A DNA stretch of 64,000 nucleotides, taken from the NCBI RefSeq assembly GCF_900094575.1, contig NZ_FMAE01000007.1, forward strand, positions 434,001-498,000. The letters are read 5' to 3'. Of this stretch, positions 16,094-25,034 are shown piece by piece. Position numbers and translations under genes: made by a program. Position 1 is the first letter of the stretch; each line of letters opens with the position of its first letter. Under the pieces are notes generated by a model, which worked only from the letters and a program-made list of their open reading frames with translations, was not told where the DNA came from and made no database searches. This DNA is from Bradyrhizobium yuanmingense. Its GTDB lineage: Bacteria > Pseudomonadota > Alphaproteobacteria > Rhizobiales > Xanthobacteraceae.

Positions 16094-17602
16094 ATGCGGT
16101 TTACCTCCCTGGTCATCGAGCTCATTCGCGCCCGGCCGCGGCTGATCGTTTGGATTGCGGTGCTGCTGCAGGCCGCGATGTGGCTGTTCGTGGCGCTGGT
16201 GTTCTACCGCAGCCCGCCCGGCACTCTCGCGACCCTTCTGGCCTTCGGCAGGGAATACCAGGTCGGCACCGATCTCGGCCCGCCGCTTGCCATCTGGCTC
16301 GCCGACATCGCCTATCGCGCCGCCGGCGGCCACATGCTCGGCGTCTATGTGCTCGCCCAGCTCTGCGAGATCGCGACCTTCATCGCGCTCTATCATCTCT
16401 CCCGTGCCGTGGTCGGCTCGCAGCAGGCGGTGCTTGCCGTGCTCCTCACCATGACGGTGCTGGCCTTCTCCTCCTCGGCGCTGGACTTCGGCCCGCTGAT
16501 CCTGGCGCGGCCGCTCTGGGCGCTCTTGCTGCTGCACTCCTGGCAGATCATCGGCCAGCGCCGCGGCAATGCCTGGTTCGCCTGGTCGATCGAAGCCGGC
16601 CTCCTGCTGCTGACGACGCCCGCCGCGATCTTCCTGCTGCTGCTGATCGTCGTCTTCGCGGTTACGACCGCCGGCGGCCGCCGGACGCTGCGCGGGCTCG
16701 ATCCGCTGTTCGCGCTGATCGTCGTCGCCGTGCTGGCGCTGCCCTATGCGGTCTTTCTGATGCGGGCCGAGACGCTGGCGCTGCCGGACTTGCCGCCAGT
16801 CGCCGAGCTCAACGCCCGCGCGCTGCATGCGGCCTGGCTGCTCGGTGGCCTCGTGCTGGGGGCGGCGGCGATCCCGGCGCTGACCTTTCTCAACACCGGA
16901 ATGTTCGCCGGCAAGGGCGAGGAGCCACCGATCATCTACCGCCCGCCGGTCGAGCCGCTCGCGCGCAACTTCGTCTATTTCTTCGCGTTCGCTCTGCCGC
17001 TCGGCGCAGTGCTGATCTCCGGCCTGCTGGGGCTCGATTCCGTCGTCGGCGGCCCCGGCGTCGTGTTGATCATGTCGGGGCTTACCGTGGTCGTCGCGGC
17101 CGGCGATCTCATCGCGATGCGCCGCGCGCGCATGCTCCGCATGGTCTGGGCCGCCGCCGTTGCCGCGCCCGCCGCCGGCGTGGTGCTTGCCGTCCTGTTC
17201 CTGCCCTGGACGGGCACTAGCGAAATTGCGACCTCGATGCCGGCGCGCGCGATCTCGGACTTCTTCGACGAGAGCTTCGCCCGCCGCACCAACCATCGCC
17301 TGCGCGCCGTCGCCGGCGAGACCCAGCTCGCGAGCCTGATCGCGCTGCATTCCGGCCGGCCGCATTTGTTCATCGACGCCGCCCCCGCGCGGACGCCGTG
17401 GATGAGCCAGACCAAGTTCAGCGAGACCGGCGGCGTCGTGGTCTGGCGCGCCTCCGATACCGCGGGCACGCCGCCGCCGGAGATCCTCAAGCGCTTTCCC
17501 GGCATCGTGCCGGAAGTCCCGCGCGCCTTCGAATGGCTGGTGACCGGCCGCCAGCAGCTGTTGCGCATCGGCTGGGCCATCGTGCGGCCGAAGGGGACGT
17601 AG
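16094..17602 (+). CDS. GT39-like polytopic membrane glycosyltransferase
   Basis: A 502-residue membrane protein with about 10-12 hydrophobic helices and a soluble C-terminal domain from about residue 380. The first periplasmic loop carries FGREYQVGTDLGPPLAIWLADIAYR (about 52-76), which fits the acidic loop found after helix 1 in GT39/ArnT-type transferases that move sugars from polyprenyl-phosphate donors; the Asp in GTDLGPPLA is the likely catalytic acid. The identity of sugar and acceptor is unknown. The start at 16094 has no strong ribosome binding site. It stands alone between two repeats. Confidence 0.8.
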   Translation: MRFTSLVIELIRARPRLIVWIAVLLQAAMWLFVALVFYRSPPGTLATLLAFGREYQVGTDLGPPLAIWLADIAYRAAGGHMLGVYVLAQLCEIATFIALYHLSRAVVGSQQAVLAVLLTMTVLAFSSSALDFGPLILARPLWALLLLHSWQIIGQRRGNAWFAWSIEAGLLLLTTPAAIFLLLLIVVFAVTTAGGRRTLRGLDPLFALIVVAVLALPYAVFLMRAETLALPDLPPVAELNARALHAAWLLGGLVLGAAAIPALTFLNTGMFAGKGEEPPIIYRPPVEPLARNFVYFFAFALPLGAVLISGLLGLDSVVGGPGVVLIMSGLTVVVAAGDLIAMRRARMLRMVWAAAVAAPAAGVVLAVLFLPWTGTSEIATSMPARAISDFFDESFARRTNHRLRAVAGETQLASLIALHSGRPHLFIDAAPARTPWMSQTKFSETGGVVVWRASDTAGTPPPEILKRFPGIVPEVPRAFEWLVTGRQQLLRIGWAIVRPKGT

Positions 17603-17608
17603 GTCGGT

Positions 17609-17711
17609 GTCATTCCGGGGCGCGGCGAAGCCGCGAGCCCGGAATCCATTCATCCACCAACTCTGCCGCTCGATGGATTCCGGGCTCTCGCTTCGCGAGC
17701 CCCGGAATGAC
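17609..17711. repeat. Palindromic intergenic repeat, GTCATTCCGGGG family
   Basis: Inverted repeat with outer arms GTCATTCCGGGG and CCCCGGAATGAC and inner GGAATCCAT / ATGGATTCC, between convergent GT39-like and uracil-DNA glycosylase genes. Same family as 3332-3435. Confidence 0.9.
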
Positions 17712-17724
17712 GGCGTGGGCGTCG

Positions 17725-18540
17725 TTACACGGCGCCCTGCGCCAGCGCCTTCGCAATCGCCCGCAGATCCTGCCAGGCCAGCCGCTTGTAGGCCGGCGAG
17801 CGCAAGAGGTAGGCCGGGTGAAACGTCGGCAGCGCGCGGATCACGCGCTGGCCGGTGTCGTAGTCGAACCAGCGCCCGCGCGTGCGCATGATGCCTTCGC
17901 GCGTCGACAGCAGCGTCTGCGTCGAGGGATTGCCGAGCGTCACCAGCACGTCGGGGTTCACCAGCTCGATCTGGCGCTGGATGAAAGGCAGGCAGATTTG
18001 CGTCTCCTGCGGCGTCGGCGTGCGGTTGCCGGGCGGCCGCCAGGGAATGACGTTGGCGATGTAGGCGGTGGTGCGGTTGAGGCCGATGGCTCCGATCATC
18101 AGATCGAGCAGCTTGCCGCTGCGCCCGACGAAAGGCAGTCCCTCGATGTCCTCGTCGCGGCCCGGCGCCTCGCCGACGAACATGATGCGCGCCTGCGGGT
18201 TGCCATCGGCAAACACCAGCCGCGTCGCGGTGTGCTTCAACGCGCAGCCCTCGAAATTCTGCATCAGCTCGCGCAGCGCCTCCAGGGTCGGCGCGGTGCG
18301 TGCAGCCTCGCGTGCCGAGGCGATGGCGACGTCCGGTGCAGGCACGGCTTCGCCGCGCATGACCGCGGGCGCGGCGACCGGCCGCGGCGCTTCGGCTGGC
18401 GGGGCCGCGCGCGGGCTGGGTGGCGGCGCATCGATTTCCGCCAGGCGGTCTATCGGTTCCTCCGCGAGCGCGCAGTCGACACCGGCCTCCAGATAGAAGG
18501 CGAGCAGCTCTCGGACGGTGGGTGCGGGTTCGGGGATCAT
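17725..18540 (-). CDS. Family 4-like uracil-DNA glycosylase
   Basis: A 271-residue enzyme that excises uracil from DNA. Motif 1 is GEAPGRDEDIEG at 123-134 and motif 2 the HPAYLLRSP block at 241-249, both as in family 4; NVIPWRPPGNRTPTPQE and LVTLGNPSTQTLL are further family blocks. A proline-alanine-rich N-terminal region of about 85 residues precedes the domain. The protein has only three Cys (23, 99, 183), two of them in the core, whereas classical family 4 enzymes use four Cys to hold an iron-sulfur cluster, so this one probably lacks the cluster. The gene is divergent from ETF-QO and lies on the opposite strand from the GT39-like gene. Confidence 0.9.
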   Translation of the reverse strand: MIPEPAPTVRELLAFYLEAGVDCALAEEPIDRLAEIDAPPPSPRAAPPAEAPRPVAAPAVMRGEAVPAPDVAIASAREAARTAPTLEALRELMQNFEGCALKHTATRLVFADGNPQARIMFVGEAPGRDEDIEGLPFVGRSGKLLDLMIGAIGLNRTTAYIANVIPWRPPGNRTPTPQETQICLPFIQRQIELVNPDVLVTLGNPSTQTLLSTREGIMRTRGRWFDYDTGQRVIRALPTFHPAYLLRSPAYKRLAWQDLRAIAKALAQGAV

Positions 18541-18776
18541 GGGAAAGAATGACTTTTATAGCATAGCGTTTTCAAGCGAGGTGGACACCGGTTCGCGTGA
18601 AGAAAACGCGTTAAGAAATGATCGGGACCTCCCGGTTCTGGCGTACCAGAACCGGGGGTGGTCCCGTTTGGGCGGCCTTGCATCCCGCGGAACGCGATTC
18701 CGAGGTTGTCCTACCCGGAAAAATCGGAAACAAGAGGGCGCAAACGACCAAGGACCGTCTCAAGGGCTGAGATCAG

Positions 18777-20438
18777 ATGAGCACCGAAGAACTTCCCCCG
18801 CGCGAATCCATGGAATTCGACGTCGTCATCGTCGGCGCCGGCCCGTCGGGTCTGTCGGCCGCGATCCGGCTCAAGCAGCTCAACGCCGAGCTCAACGTCG
18901 TCGTGGTGGAGAAGGGCTCCGAGGTTGGTGCGCACATCCTCTCGGGCGCCGTGATCGATCCCGCGGGCCTCGACAAGCTGATCCCGGACTGGCGCGAGGA
19001 TGCCGACTGCCCGCTGAAGACGCAGGTCAAGGACGACCGCTTCTACTGGATGACCGGCGGCGGCGCGATCAAGCTGCCGAATTTCATGATGCCGCCGCTG
19101 ATGAACAATCATCACTGCTACATCGGCTCGCTCGGCAATGTCTGCCGCTGGCTGGCGCGCAAGGCCGAGGCGCTCGGCGTCGAGATCTATCCGGGCTTTG
19201 CGGCGGCCGAGGTGCTCTATGACGAGGAGGGCAAGGTCAAGGGCATCGCCACCGGCGACATGGGCATCGGCCGCGACGGCAAGCCGAAGGATTCCTTCAC
19301 CCGCGGCATGGAATTGCTCGGCAAGTACACGCTGTTCGCCGAAGGCGCCCGCGGCAGCCTGACCAAGCAGCTCATCAACAAGTTCGCGCTCGACGCCAAG
19401 AGCGAGCCGCCGAAGTTCGGCATCGGCCTCAAGGAGGTCTGGCAGATCGATCCCGCCAAGCACCAGAAGGGCTTGATCCAGCATTCATTCGGCTGGCCGC
19501 TTGACCTCAAGACCGGTGGCGGCTCGTTCCTTTATCACTACGACGACAATCTCGTCGCCGTCGGCTTCGTCGTGCATCTGAACTACGACGATCCCTATCT
19601 GTCCCCATTCGACGAATTCCAGCGCTTCAAGACCCATCCCTCGATCCGCGGCACCTTCGACGGCGCCAAGCGGCTCGCCTACGGCGCGCGCGCGATCACC
19701 GAGGGCGGCTATCAGTCGGTGCCGAAGCTGAGCTTCCCCGGCGGCGCGCTGATCGGCTGCGCGGCCGGCTTCGTCAACGTGCCGCGCATCAAGGGCGTGC
19801 ACAATGCGATGGGCACCGGCATGCTGGCTGCCGAACATGTTGCGGCCGCGCTCGCCGCCGACCGCGCCAATGACGAGCTCGTCGAATACGAGAACGCCTG
19901 GCGTTCCTCATCGGTCGGCAAGGACCTGTTCCTGGTCCGCAACGTCAAGCCATTGTGGTCGAAGTTCGGCACCGTGCTCGGCGTCGCGCTGGGCGGCTTC
20001 GACATGTGGTGCAATACGCTGTTCGGCGCCTCACTGTTTGGCACGCAGTCGCACGTCAAGCCCGACCGCGCCACGCTCGATTCGGCCAAGAGCCACGCGC
20101 CCAGGAACTACCCGAAGCCCGACGGCAAGATCACGTTCGACAAGCTGTCCTCGGTGTTTTTGTCCAACACCAATCACGAGGAGGACCAGCCGATCCATCT
20201 GAAGGTCACGGACATGAACCTCCAGAAGACGTCCGAGCACGACGTCTATGCCGGCCCCTCGAACCGCTATTGCCCGGCTGGCGTCTATGAATGGATCGAG
20301 GAGGGCTCCGGTCCGCGCTTCCAGATCAACGCCCAGAACTGCGTCCACTGCAAGACCTGCGACGTGAAGGATCCCAACGGCAACATCACCTGGGTTCCCC
20401 CGGAGGGCGGCGGCGGCCCGAACTACGAGGCGATGTGA
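18777..20438 (+). CDS. Electron transfer flavoprotein-ubiquinone oxidoreductase
   Basis: ETF-QO (553 residues) passes electrons from reduced electron transfer flavoprotein, loaded by fatty-acid and amino-acid dehydrogenases, to ubiquinone at the membrane. The FAD-binding motif VIVGAGPSGLSAAIRL is at about residues 13-28, GGALIGCAAGFVNVPRIKGVHNAMGTGMLAAE near 320-350 holds the quinone-side flavin contact, and the C-terminal 4Fe-4S motif CVHCKTCDVKDP starts at residue 522 with an earlier Cys in YCPAGVYEW. Length and motifs match the mitochondrial ETFDH family. No etfAB genes are in the window. Confidence 0.97.
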   Translation: MSTEELPPRESMEFDVVIVGAGPSGLSAAIRLKQLNAELNVVVVEKGSEVGAHILSGAVIDPAGLDKLIPDWREDADCPLKTQVKDDRFYWMTGGGAIKLPNFMMPPLMNNHHCYIGSLGNVCRWLARKAEALGVEIYPGFAAAEVLYDEEGKVKGIATGDMGIGRDGKPKDSFTRGMELLGKYTLFAEGARGSLTKQLINKFALDAKSEPPKFGIGLKEVWQIDPAKHQKGLIQHSFGWPLDLKTGGGSFLYHYDDNLVAVGFVVHLNYDDPYLSPFDEFQRFKTHPSIRGTFDGAKRLAYGARAITEGGYQSVPKLSFPGGALIGCAAGFVNVPRIKGVHNAMGTGMLAAEHVAAALAADRANDELVEYENAWRSSSVGKDLFLVRNVKPLWSKFGTVLGVALGGFDMWCNTLFGASLFGTQSHVKPDRATLDSAKSHAPRNYPKPDGKITFDKLSSVFLSNTNHEEDQPIHLKVTDMNLQKTSEHDVYAGPSNRYCPAGVYEWIEEGSGPRFQINAQNCVHCKTCDVKDPNGNITWVPPEGGGGPNYEAM

Positions 20439-20727
20439 GGACATCGCACGGGTGACCAGGCGCACGTTCCCGTGAGGACGAGGCTGCGGCGACCCGCCGC
20501 GGCCACGATAAGGCCATAGTGGCGGCGTCTTGGGGCGCTGGCGCGGTTTCAATGGGCCGGCTTGGGCGTGCGGAGGGGATCTTCCCGGGTCCGAATCCTT
20601 GCGGCGAAGCGCCAAAAGCGGCATTGTCGGCCTGACGGTTCCGGGCCCGGATGTCACCGGCCGCGTTCGCTTGCGATACGGTCTTCTGCTGCAAACCCAG
20701 GCACCACCCAACTCAAGGCGAGCCCTG
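20439..20727. other. Intergenic region before the TPR gene
   Basis: About 290 bp between ETF-QO and the TPR protein. It is GC-rich; the open frame that runs through it is an upstream extension of the TPR reading frame without a signal peptide or ribosome binding site. I see no further gene, repeat or clear terminator here. Confidence 0.5.
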
Positions 20728-22524
20728 ATGTTTTCAAATCGTTTCAACCGCTGGACTGCTGCCGCCATCGCCCTCATGGGCACCGCGATCGCGACGGTCC
20801 CCGGCGCGGTCCTGGCGCAGACGCCGGATCATCCGGAAAACACGGCGGCGCAATTTCCGACGCGAAACGATCTGAAGTCGCTCACCGGCGCCGGCAGCTA
20901 TCTCGCCGCCCGCCATGCTAGCGTTGAGCGCGACGCGACCTCGGCCGCCGCATTCTACCGTTCGGCGCTCCGCACCGATCCCAAGAACAACGAGCTGCTC
21001 GACCGTGCCTTCATCTCGTCGGTCGCCGACGGCGACATCGAGGAGGCGGTCAAGCTCGCCGAGCGCATCCTCACCATCGACAAGACCAACCGCGTCGCCC
21101 GTCTCGTCGTCGGCGTGCACGATCTCAAGCTGAAGAAGTACGTCGCGGCGCAGACCAACATCAACCAGTCGATCCGTGGTCCGATCACCGATCTCGTCGC
21201 CACGCTGCTGTCGGGCTGGGCCGCCTATGGTGCGGGCGATGCCAAGGGTGGTGTCGCCACCATCGACAAGCTGACAGGTCCGGAATGGTATCCGCTGTTC
21301 AAGGATCTCCACACCGGCATGATCCTGGAGCTCTCCGGCAAGGAGAAGGACGCCGGCACGCGCTTCGAGCGCGCCTACAAGCTCGACGATTCCATGCTGC
21401 GCGTGACCGAGGCCTATGCGCGCTGGCTGTCGCGCAACAAGGATTCCGCCGCGGCTACCAACATCTATCAGGCCTTCGACAAGAAGCTCGCGCGCCATCC
21501 GCTGATCCAGGAAGGCCTGCGCGAGACCAAGGCCGGCAAGAAGATGCCGCCGCTGGTCGATTCCGCGCAGGCCGGCGCCGCCGAAGCGCTCTACGGCATC
21601 GGCGCGACGCTGACCCGCCGCGGTGGCGAGGATCTGGCGCTGGTCTATCTCCAGCTCTCGCTCTACCTGCAGCCGACGCATCCGCTGGCACTGCTGTCGC
21701 TCGCCGATCTCTACGAATCAGTCAAGCGGCCGAAGATGGCGATCAAGGTCTACGAGCGCGTGCCCGCCAACTCGCCGCTCAAGCGCAACGCGCAAATTCA
21801 GCTCGCCATCGATCTCGATTCCGCCGACCGCACCGACGAGGCGATCAAGATCCTCAAGGGCGTCACCTCGGAGGATCCCAAGGACCTCGAAGCCATCATG
21901 GCGCTCGGCAACATCGAGCGCGGCCGCAAGCGGTTCGGCGATTGCGGCGCGACCTATTCACGAGGCATCGAGGTGCTGCCGCCCGGCAACGACAAGGCCA
22001 ACAGCGTCTGGTACTATTATCGCGGCATCTGCCAGGAGCGCTCCAAGCAATGGGCCAAGGCCGAGGCCGACATGAAGAAGGCGCTGGAGCTGCAGCCCGA
22101 TCAGCCGCACGTCCTCAACTATCTCGGCTATTCCTGGATCGACCAGGGCGTGAATCTCGACGAAGGCATGAAGATGATCAAGCGGGCCGTCGAGCAGCGT
22201 CCCGACGACGGCTACATCGTCGATTCCCTCGGCTGGGCCTATTACCGCATCGGCAATTTCGAGGAGGCAGTGAAGAACCTCGAGCGCGCGATCGATCTCA
22301 AGCCCGAGGATCCGACCATCAACGACCACCTCGGCGACGCCTATTGGCGCGTCGGCCGCACGCTGGAGGCAAAATTCCAGTGGTCGCATGCGCGCGATCT
22401 CAAGCCCGAGCCGGAAGAGCTGCCGAAGATCGAGGCCAAGATCGCCAACGGCCTTCCCGACGACAATTCGAACTCTTCTGCGGCGCAGGCCGAAAAGAAG
22501 AAGGACGACGGCAAGGGCGGCTAA
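20728..22524 (+). CDS. Secreted tetratricopeptide-repeat protein
   Basis: A 598-residue exported TPR protein. The signal peptide is clear (hydrophobic 10-27, cleavage expected after VLA at 28-30), and this decides the start at 20728 over the longer frame from 20530. The mature protein is a chain of roughly 12-14 TPR units, with well-formed ones near the C-terminus (PHVLNYLGYSWIDQGVNLDEG and VDSLGWAYYRIGNFEEAVKNLERAIDLKPEDPTINDHLGDAYWRVGR region). It ends in a Lys/Asp-rich tail. Such periplasmic or outer-membrane-associated TPR proteins are scaffolds; no specific partner can be named. ispE follows after an 84-bp gap containing a palindromic repeat. Confidence 0.85.
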   Translation: MFSNRFNRWTAAAIALMGTAIATVPGAVLAQTPDHPENTAAQFPTRNDLKSLTGAGSYLAARHASVERDATSAAAFYRSALRTDPKNNELLDRAFISSVADGDIEEAVKLAERILTIDKTNRVARLVVGVHDLKLKKYVAAQTNINQSIRGPITDLVATLLSGWAAYGAGDAKGGVATIDKLTGPEWYPLFKDLHTGMILELSGKEKDAGTRFERAYKLDDSMLRVTEAYARWLSRNKDSAAATNIYQAFDKKLARHPLIQEGLRETKAGKKMPPLVDSAQAGAAEALYGIGATLTRRGGEDLALVYLQLSLYLQPTHPLALLSLADLYESVKRPKMAIKVYERVPANSPLKRNAQIQLAIDLDSADRTDEAIKILKGVTSEDPKDLEAIMALGNIERGRKRFGDCGATYSRGIEVLPPGNDKANSVWYYYRGICQERSKQWAKAEADMKKALELQPDQPHVLNYLGYSWIDQGVNLDEGMKMIKRAVEQRPDDGYIVDSLGWAYYRIGNFEEAVKNLERAIDLKPEDPTINDHLGDAYWRVGRTLEAKFQWSHARDLKPEPEELPKIEAKIANGLPDDNSNSSAAQAEKKKDDGKGG

Positions 22525-22529
22525 GCTAG

Positions 22530-22578
22530 GCGCATGATCCGGAAAAGTGTGGAGCGGTTTTCCGATCAGATCATGCGC
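22530..22578. repeat. Short palindromic element, GCGCATGATC family
   Basis: A 49-bp imperfect palindrome with outer arms GCGCATGATC / GATCATGCGC and inner GGAAAA / TTTTCC. This is a widespread intergenic hairpin type in rhizobia. It separates the TPR gene from ispE. I saw one copy in this window. Confidence 0.8.
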
Positions 22579-22608
22579 AAACAAGTGAGTCTTGGGGGCT
22601 GATCGCCA

Positions 22609-23493
22609 ATGTCGGCGTTGATTGAAGAGGGACGGGCGAAGGTCAATTTGAGCCTTCGCGTCGTCGGCCGTCGTGCCGATGGTTATCATGATCTCGAAAG
22701 CGTGGTCGCGTTTGCCGACTGCGCCGACCGGCTCACCTTGGAGCCGGGCGGGGAGCTGAAGCTCACCACGACTGGGCCGCTGGCTGCCGCCTGCGGCGAC
22801 ACAGCCGACAATCTCGTGCTCAAGGCCGCCAAGCTCCTTGCCGAGGCGATCCCTGGCCTGCAGCTTGGCGCCTTCGCGCTCGACAAGGTGCTCCCCGTTG
22901 CAGCCGGGATCGGCGGCGGCTCGGCGGATGCCGCGGCCGCGCTGCGGGTCCTGGCGCGTCTCAACGATTTGTCGCTCGATGATCCCCGCATTCAGAAGGT
23001 CGCGCTCGCGACCGGCGCCGACGTGCCGGTGTGCCTCCTCTCGCGCGCCTGCGACATGACCGGCGTCGGCGAGCAGCTGCTGCCGCTCGCGCTGCCGAGC
23101 ATGCCTTGCGTCATGGTCAATCCGCGCGTGCCTGTTGCCACCAAGGACGTGTTCCAGGCGCTGGGCTTGCGCAACGGCGAGCTCCTGGTCGGCGTCACCG
23201 ACGTCATCCGCGCTCCGGCCTGGCCGGAGGAGGGTGCCTCGATTTCCGATTGGGTCGAGGTTCTCGAGACCGTCGCCAACGATCTCGAAGCGCCCGCGCT
23301 GCGGATCGAGCCTGTGATCGGCGAGGTGCTGGACGCCTTGCGCGATTCCGCCGGCGTCAAGCTCGCCCGCATGTCCGGCTCGGGCGCGACGTGCTTTGCG
23401 ATCTACGGCGCATCTGAGGAGGCACATGCCGCGGCCGAAACGATCCGGCGCGATCACCCCGGCTGGTGGGTGCATGCGGGCACGTTGAGCTAG
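22609..23493 (+). CDS. ispE: 4-diphosphocytidyl-2-C-methyl-D-erythritol kinase
   Basis: IspE phosphorylates CDP-methylerythritol in the non-mevalonate isoprenoid pathway. It is a GHMP kinase: the ATP loop PVAAGIGGGSADAAA is at 96-110, the N-terminal KVNLSLRVVGRRADGYHDLES block at 11-31 holds the substrate-binding Lys/Asn/His, and MSGSGATCFAIY near residue 252 is the third GHMP motif. The length of 294 residues is typical. Its stop overlaps the stop of the convergent hydrolase gene by 4 bp. The polyprenyl synthase gene at 27.2 kb uses the products of this pathway. Confidence 0.96.
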   Translation: MSALIEEGRAKVNLSLRVVGRRADGYHDLESVVAFADCADRLTLEPGGELKLTTTGPLAAACGDTADNLVLKAAKLLAEAIPGLQLGAFALDKVLPVAAGIGGGSADAAAALRVLARLNDLSLDDPRIQKVALATGADVPVCLLSRACDMTGVGEQLLPLALPSMPCVMVNPRVPVATKDVFQALGLRNGELLVGVTDVIRAPAWPEEGASISDWVEVLETVANDLEAPALRIEPVIGEVLDALRDSAGVKLARMSGSGATCFAIYGASEEAHAAAETIRRDHPGWWVHAGTLS

Positions 23494-24365
23494 CCTTCGT
23501 CCTCGTTGAGCTCGAGAAACCGCCGGATCTCACCCAACACCTCCTGCGGCTTGTCGTGCTGCAGCCAGTGTCCCGCCCCGGCAATAGTCTTAACGCGCGC
23601 GTTCTGGAAGTATCGCTCCAGGCCGGCGGAGCGAGCGCCCGCTAGAAAGCTTTCGCCGGCATTGAGCAGCAGCGTCGGGCACGTGATCCGCGACCACAGC
23701 TCGATGTGATCGTCGGGCCAGAGCCGATGTGGCGCGGAGGCGCGCTGATAGGGATCGAATTTCCAGCTGTAGCTGCCGTCCTCGTTCTGCCGCGTGCCAT
23801 GCCTGGCGAGATGCAGCGCGAGGTCCCGTGACAGGCGCTTGTTGTGAAGCACCATCTGCGCGGCGGCGTCCTCGAGGCTCGGATAGCGGCGCGGGGTGCG
23901 GTCGTGGAGCTTGTCGAGCTGGCCGACCCATCTGCCGATGCGCTCATGCGCCGGCGGCTTCGGTGTGTCCGGCAACATGGTCACGCCGTCGAGGACGACG
24001 AGCCTCGTGACCTGTTCGGGGAATGCGCCCGAAAAGATCAGGCTCACCATGCCCCCCATCGAATGGCCGATCAGGGTGACCTGAGGCGTGGCTAAGGTGC
24101 GAACCAGCTGCGCGAGATCGTACACGTATTCTGTCAGCGCGTAGCTGCCGCCTCTCGTCCAGTCAGAATCGCCGTGACCACGCAGGTCGGGCGCGACGAC
24201 GTGAAAATGCGGTTGCAGCGAGCGCGCGATGTGATCCCAGCTGCGGCAATGATCGCGGCCGCCGTGCACCAGGATGGCGGTGGGTGCGCCCTCGTTGCCC
24301 CAGTCGGCGTAGTGCAGCCGCAGGCCGTGCGATTCATAGAAGCGGCTTTGCGGGGCGCTAGCCAT
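23490..24365 (-). CDS. Alpha/beta hydrolase
   Basis: A 291-residue cytosolic alpha/beta hydrolase. The nucleophile elbow GHSMGG is at 100-105 (Ser102), the oxyanion-hole HG motif at 34-36 (VHGGRDHCRSW), DLRGHGDSDW at 60-69, and the catalytic His in GAGHWLQHDKP near 266; the acid is likely an Asp in the DHIELWSRITCPTLLLNAGES region. The substrate is unknown. Its start overlaps the end of the LysE-family exporter gene by 8 bp, so translation is probably coupled, and it is the last gene of the HxlR-headed string. Confidence 0.9.
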   Translation of the reverse strand: MASAPQSRFYESHGLRLHYADWGNEGAPTAILVHGGRDHCRSWDHIARSLQPHFHVVAPDLRGHGDSDWTRGGSYALTEYVYDLAQLVRTLATPQVTLIGHSMGGMVSLIFSGAFPEQVTRLVVLDGVTMLPDTPKPPAHERIGRWVGQLDKLHDRTPRRYPSLEDAAAQMVLHNKRLSRDLALHLARHGTRQNEDGSYSWKFDPYQRASAPHRLWPDDHIELWSRITCPTLLLNAGESFLAGARSAGLERYFQNARVKTIAGAGHWLQHDKPQEVLGEIRRFLELNEDEG

Positions 24366-24990
24366 TGGCCGGCCGCCGCGCCAGGGCGAGCGAGAGGCCG
24401 AGGCCCGCGATGAAGACGCCGGAGCCCTGCGTGAGGCGACGCATCAGAAGCGGCCGTCCGGTCAGCTGCGCGCGCGTCGCGGAAGCCATCAGCACCACCA
24501 CGACATCGGCGAGCGTGTTCAAGGCCACGGAGATCGCACCGAGCAGGATGAATTGCAGCGTCGGGTTCGAGTCCGACGGATCGAGAAACTGTGGAATGAA
24601 GGCGAGGAAGAATGCCGCGGTCTTCGGATTGAGCGCTTCGACCAGCACGCCGTCGTGAAACGCGCGCTTGTCGCCGATCGGCTCGCTCCCGAGCGACAGG
24701 TTGTTGCCGGCGCTGCGAAACGTCTTGATGCCGAGCCAGACCAGATAGAGCGCGCCGACGAACTTCACGGCGGCAAACAGCTCCGCGCTGGCCAGGATGA
24801 TGGCGGAGATGCCGAGGCTGCCCGCGACCACATGAACCAATCCGCCCAGCGCCGTGCCCGCGGTCGAGGCGAAGCCGCTGCCACGCCCCTCCGACAAGGT
24901 TCGCGCCGCGACGTAAAAAATGCTAGGGCCGGGAACGGCGGCAATGAGGAGAGCTGCGGCCAGGAACAGCCAGAAATTCGTTTCGATCAT
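24358..24990 (-). CDS. LysE/RhtB family exporter
   Basis: A 210-residue inner-membrane exporter with six predicted helices, the LysE/RhtB type that exports amino acids or homoserine-lactone-like compounds. Signatures are AAVPGPSIFYVAARTL at about 17-32, with the conserved Gly-Pro, and LWLGIKTFRSAG and EALNPKTAAFFLAFIPQFL (about 117-135). The solute is not predictable from sequence. The gene starts 44 bp after the ketoacyl-ACP synthase stop and overlaps the hydrolase start, placing it in the middle of the HxlR - KAS - LysE - hydrolase string. Confidence 0.92.
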   Translation of the reverse strand: MIETNFWLFLAAALLIAAVPGPSIFYVAARTLSEGRGSGFASTAGTALGGLVHVVAGSLGISAIILASAELFAAVKFVGALYLVWLGIKTFRSAGNNLSLGSEPIGDKRAFHDGVLVEALNPKTAAFFLAFIPQFLDPSDSNPTLQFILLGAISVALNTLADVVVVLMASATRAQLTGRPLLMRRLTQGSGVFIAGLGLSLALARRPANG

Positions 24991-25034
24991 GCCGTTTTCG
25001 TAGCGAAGCCGGCGGCGATTGCAAGACCTCTTGC

